The notes under the pieces are model-generated. The model was not told the DNA's origin and searched no databases. It was given only the letters and a program-made list of their open reading frames with translations. From contig JBKPSC010000421.1 of assembly GCA_046734915.1 (NCBI GenBank), positions 1 through 23,495 on the forward strand: a stretch of 23,495 bases of DNA, read 5' to 3'. This stretch comes from VFZL01 sp046734915 (GTDB lineage Bacteria; Acidobacteriota; Vicinamibacteria; Vicinamibacterales; CAVVIG01). Of this stretch, positions 22,409-23,495 are shown in pieces (the stretch's first letter is position 1; every line of letters begins with the position of its first letter). Made by a program: the position numbers and the translations under genes.

Positions 22409-22562
22409 GGTTCACGGGTGCACGGGTTCACAGGTTCACGGGTGCACGAGTGCGCGTGTTTCCCGGCGTGGACGATGCGCGCTGAAACCTAACCCTGTGA
22501 CCCGAGCCCTGCACCTCTGAACCTGTGAACCTGTGAACCTGTAAACCTGTAAACCCGTGAAC
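22409..22562. repeat. Inverted array of 8-bp units (GGTTCACG / CTGTGAAC) between gltX and rlmB
   Basis: The left arm has six 8-base units (GGTTCACG, GGTGCACG, GGTTCACA, GGTTCACG, GGTGCACG, AGTGCGCG; 22409-22456). The right arm has six units in opposite sense (CTCTGAAC, CTGTGAAC twice, CTGTAAAC twice, CCGTGAAC; 22515-22562). The arms can pair, e.g. GGTTCACGGGT (22409-22419) with ACCCGTGAACC (22553-22563). About 58 bases separate the arms. The array starts at the gltX stop and ends eight bases before the rlmB ATG. Confidence 0.92.
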
Positions 22563-22569
22563 CCCTGAC

Positions 22570-23349
22570 ATGCTGATTTACGGCATCAACCCCGTCATCG
22601 AAGCGTTGCGGGCCGGGCGCGTTCGCGAGGTCCGATTGAACGAGCGGCTCCGCGGGCGGACGTTGGAAGTGGCGACGCTGGCCGAGCGGGCGGGTGTGCC
22701 GGTGCGACGGGTGACGGTCAACCAGCTCGACCGTGACAGCCATGGCGGGGTCCATCAGGGTGTCGTGGCGGACGTCGAGGCGGCTATGGACGTGCGCCCA
22801 ACCTTAAAGGACCTGGTGGTGCCAGCTGGGGATGGAAACGCGCCTTTGATCGTCGTATTGGATGGGGTCGAAGACCCGCACAATCTGGGCGCCATCGTGC
22901 GGACCGTCGATGCCTCGGGAGCGTCGGGCCTCATTCGCCAGACGCGCCATGCCGCCCAACTCTCCGGTGTCGTTGCCAAGGCGTCGGCCGGCGCGACGAG
23001 CCACGTCCGAATCGTCGACGTCGTCAACATCGCCCGGGCGTTGGAGGACCTCAAAGCCGCCGGCGTCTGGACGGTGGGCCTTACGGGCGACGGTCAGAAG
23101 GTCTATTCCGACCTCGACCTAACTCTTCCGACGGCATTCGTCGTGGGTGCGGAGGGCGTCGGCCTCCGCCGACTCGTCCGTGAGCGCTGCGACTGGCTGG
23201 TCTCGATACCGATGCACGGCCACGTGGACAGTCTGAACGTCTCAGTGGCAGCGGCGGTGGCGCTCTTCGAGGCCGTACGGCAGCGGAGTGGCCGAAGCGG
23301 CGGTCGGGTTAGCGGGCAGGATCGCGCGGCGGAACCAAAACGACGGTGA
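22570..23349 (+). CDS. rlmB: 23S rRNA 2'-O-methyltransferase RlmB (SpoU/TrmH family)
   Basis: Uses SAM to methylate a ribose in 23S rRNA (G2251 in E. coli). The 259 residues have an N-terminal L30e-like substrate domain (YGINPVIEAL, HQGVVADVE) and a SPOUT knot with motif 1 DGVEDPHNLGAIVRT (98-112; Asn105, Arg111), motif 2 VVGAEGVGLRRLV (191-203; Glu195) and motif 3 IPMHGHVDSLNVSVAAAVALFE (Asn223). A basic tail follows. TrmH/YacO relatives are alternatives, but the YGINPVIEAL start and DPHNLGAI are RlmB-like. The region before the ATG is repeat sequence with no ribosome site, so translation may depend on gltX or be leader-driven. Confidence 0.94.
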   Translation: MLIYGINPVIEALRAGRVREVRLNERLRGRTLEVATLAERAGVPVRRVTVNQLDRDSHGGVHQGVVADVEAAMDVRPTLKDLVVPAGDGNAPLIVVLDGVEDPHNLGAIVRTVDASGASGLIRQTRHAAQLSGVVAKASAGATSHVRIVDVVNIARALEDLKAAGVWTVGLTGDGQKVYSDLDLTLPTAFVVGAEGVGLRRLVRERCDWLVSIPMHGHVDSLNVSVAAAVALFEAVRQRSGRSGGRVSGQDRAAEPKRR

Positions 23350-23376
23350 TCCTGACTCGCGCCGGGGCCAAAGTTA

Positions 23377-23406
23377 TTGCACGTCTGGCACAGGACGTGC
23401 TAAAGT
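23377..23406 (+). promoter_or_regulatory. Candidate tRNA-Thr promoter with an internal palindrome
   Basis: TTGCAC (23377-23382) and TAAAGT (23401-23406) are 18 bases apart, and TAAAGT is about 14 bases before the tRNA. Between and overlapping the boxes lies a perfect 7-base inverted repeat, GCACGTC (23379-23385) and GACGTGC (23394-23400), operator-like in position. The -35 matches consensus only in TTG, so the call is tentative. Confidence 0.4.
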
Positions 23407-23420
23407 CCTACTTTTGTCTG

Positions 23421-23495
23421 GCTGGCGTAGCTCAGTCCGGTAGAGCAGCTGATTTGTAATCAGCCGGTCGGGGGTTCAAATCCCTTCGCCAGCTC
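23421..23495 (+). tRNA. tRNA-Thr (anticodon UGU), 3' end cut by window edge
   Basis: The acceptor GCTGGCG (23421-23427) pairs with CGCCAGC (23487-23493), discriminator T at 23494, and the last base of the window could be the first C of CCA. The anticodon stem GCTGA/TCAGC holds loop TTTGTAA, anticodon TGT (ACA codons). The T loop is TTCAAAT with G-T pairs in its stem. tRNA-Thr after rlmB often leads tuf-secE-nusG clusters in other bacteria. Confidence 0.96.

Noticed and set aside
22409..22562. 8-bp repeat array as a CRISPR
   Set aside because: Units are 8 bases, contiguous, without spacers, and no cas gene is near.

Overview
The window is a high-GC, densely packed piece of a bacterial chromosome made almost entirely of housekeeping genes. 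Genes for LPS inner core and O-antigen work (heptose kinase, GT9 heptosyltransferase, O-antigen ligase) and a LolB-like outer-membrane lipoprotein point to a diderm. Short word-like repeats in the gaps, an IspD-IspF fusion and an MXAN_5187-type C-terminal domain together suggest Acidobacteriota, perhaps class Vicinamibacteria. This is inference; Myxococcota or another high-GC diderm is not excluded. No phage, transposase, CRISPR array, toxin-antitoxin pair or defence locus was seen, and no gene-free stretch exceeds about 300 bases.

Layout. (1) 1-2470: the end of an MXAN_5187_C-domain protein (+), a cold-shock protein (-), and purH (+). The cold-shock gene appears to start from a promoter overlapping the purH start and to carry a terminator-like hairpin in its leader. 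(2) 2507-5993, minus strand: a Trm112-like protein, a heptosyltransferase, an O-antigen ligase and heptose-7-phosphate kinase, probably one LPS operon. (3) 6040-12302, plus strand: TPR protein, LolB-like lipoprotein, ispE, tRNA-Gln(UUG), prs, rplY (bL25/CTC) and pth. This order is known from Pseudomonas-like Gammaproteobacteria. (4) 12371-17659: rpsF-rpsR-rplI, a strong terminator, then dnaB-alr-radA. (5) 17783-23495: yacL-like PIN/TRAM protein, plsC, ispDF, gltX, rlmB and tRNA-Thr(UGU). Apart from plsC and the missing disA, this follows the Bacillus radA-disA-yacL-ispD-ispF-gltX...rlmB order.

Many joins are 4- to 8-base start/stop overlaps (waaL-like/hldA, TPR/lolB, lolB/ispE, dnaB/alr, ispDF/gltX), implying translational coupling. 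The isoprenoid pathway is represented twice (ispE, ispDF), translation many times (bL25, Pth, bS6, bS18, bL9, GluRS, RlmB, two tRNAs) and nucleotide synthesis twice (purH, prs).

The less ordinary content lies between genes. There are at least four unrelated families of short tandem or inverted word repeats: G-rich GGGAGCT-like, GCAGAATTCAG-like, GGTTCACG-like 8-mers and GACTCACGACT-like. They sit inside or next to otherwise conserved operons. The other points of interest are the cold-shock leader and a recognisable LolB outside the Proteobacteria. I found no evidence of a complete new multi-gene system.
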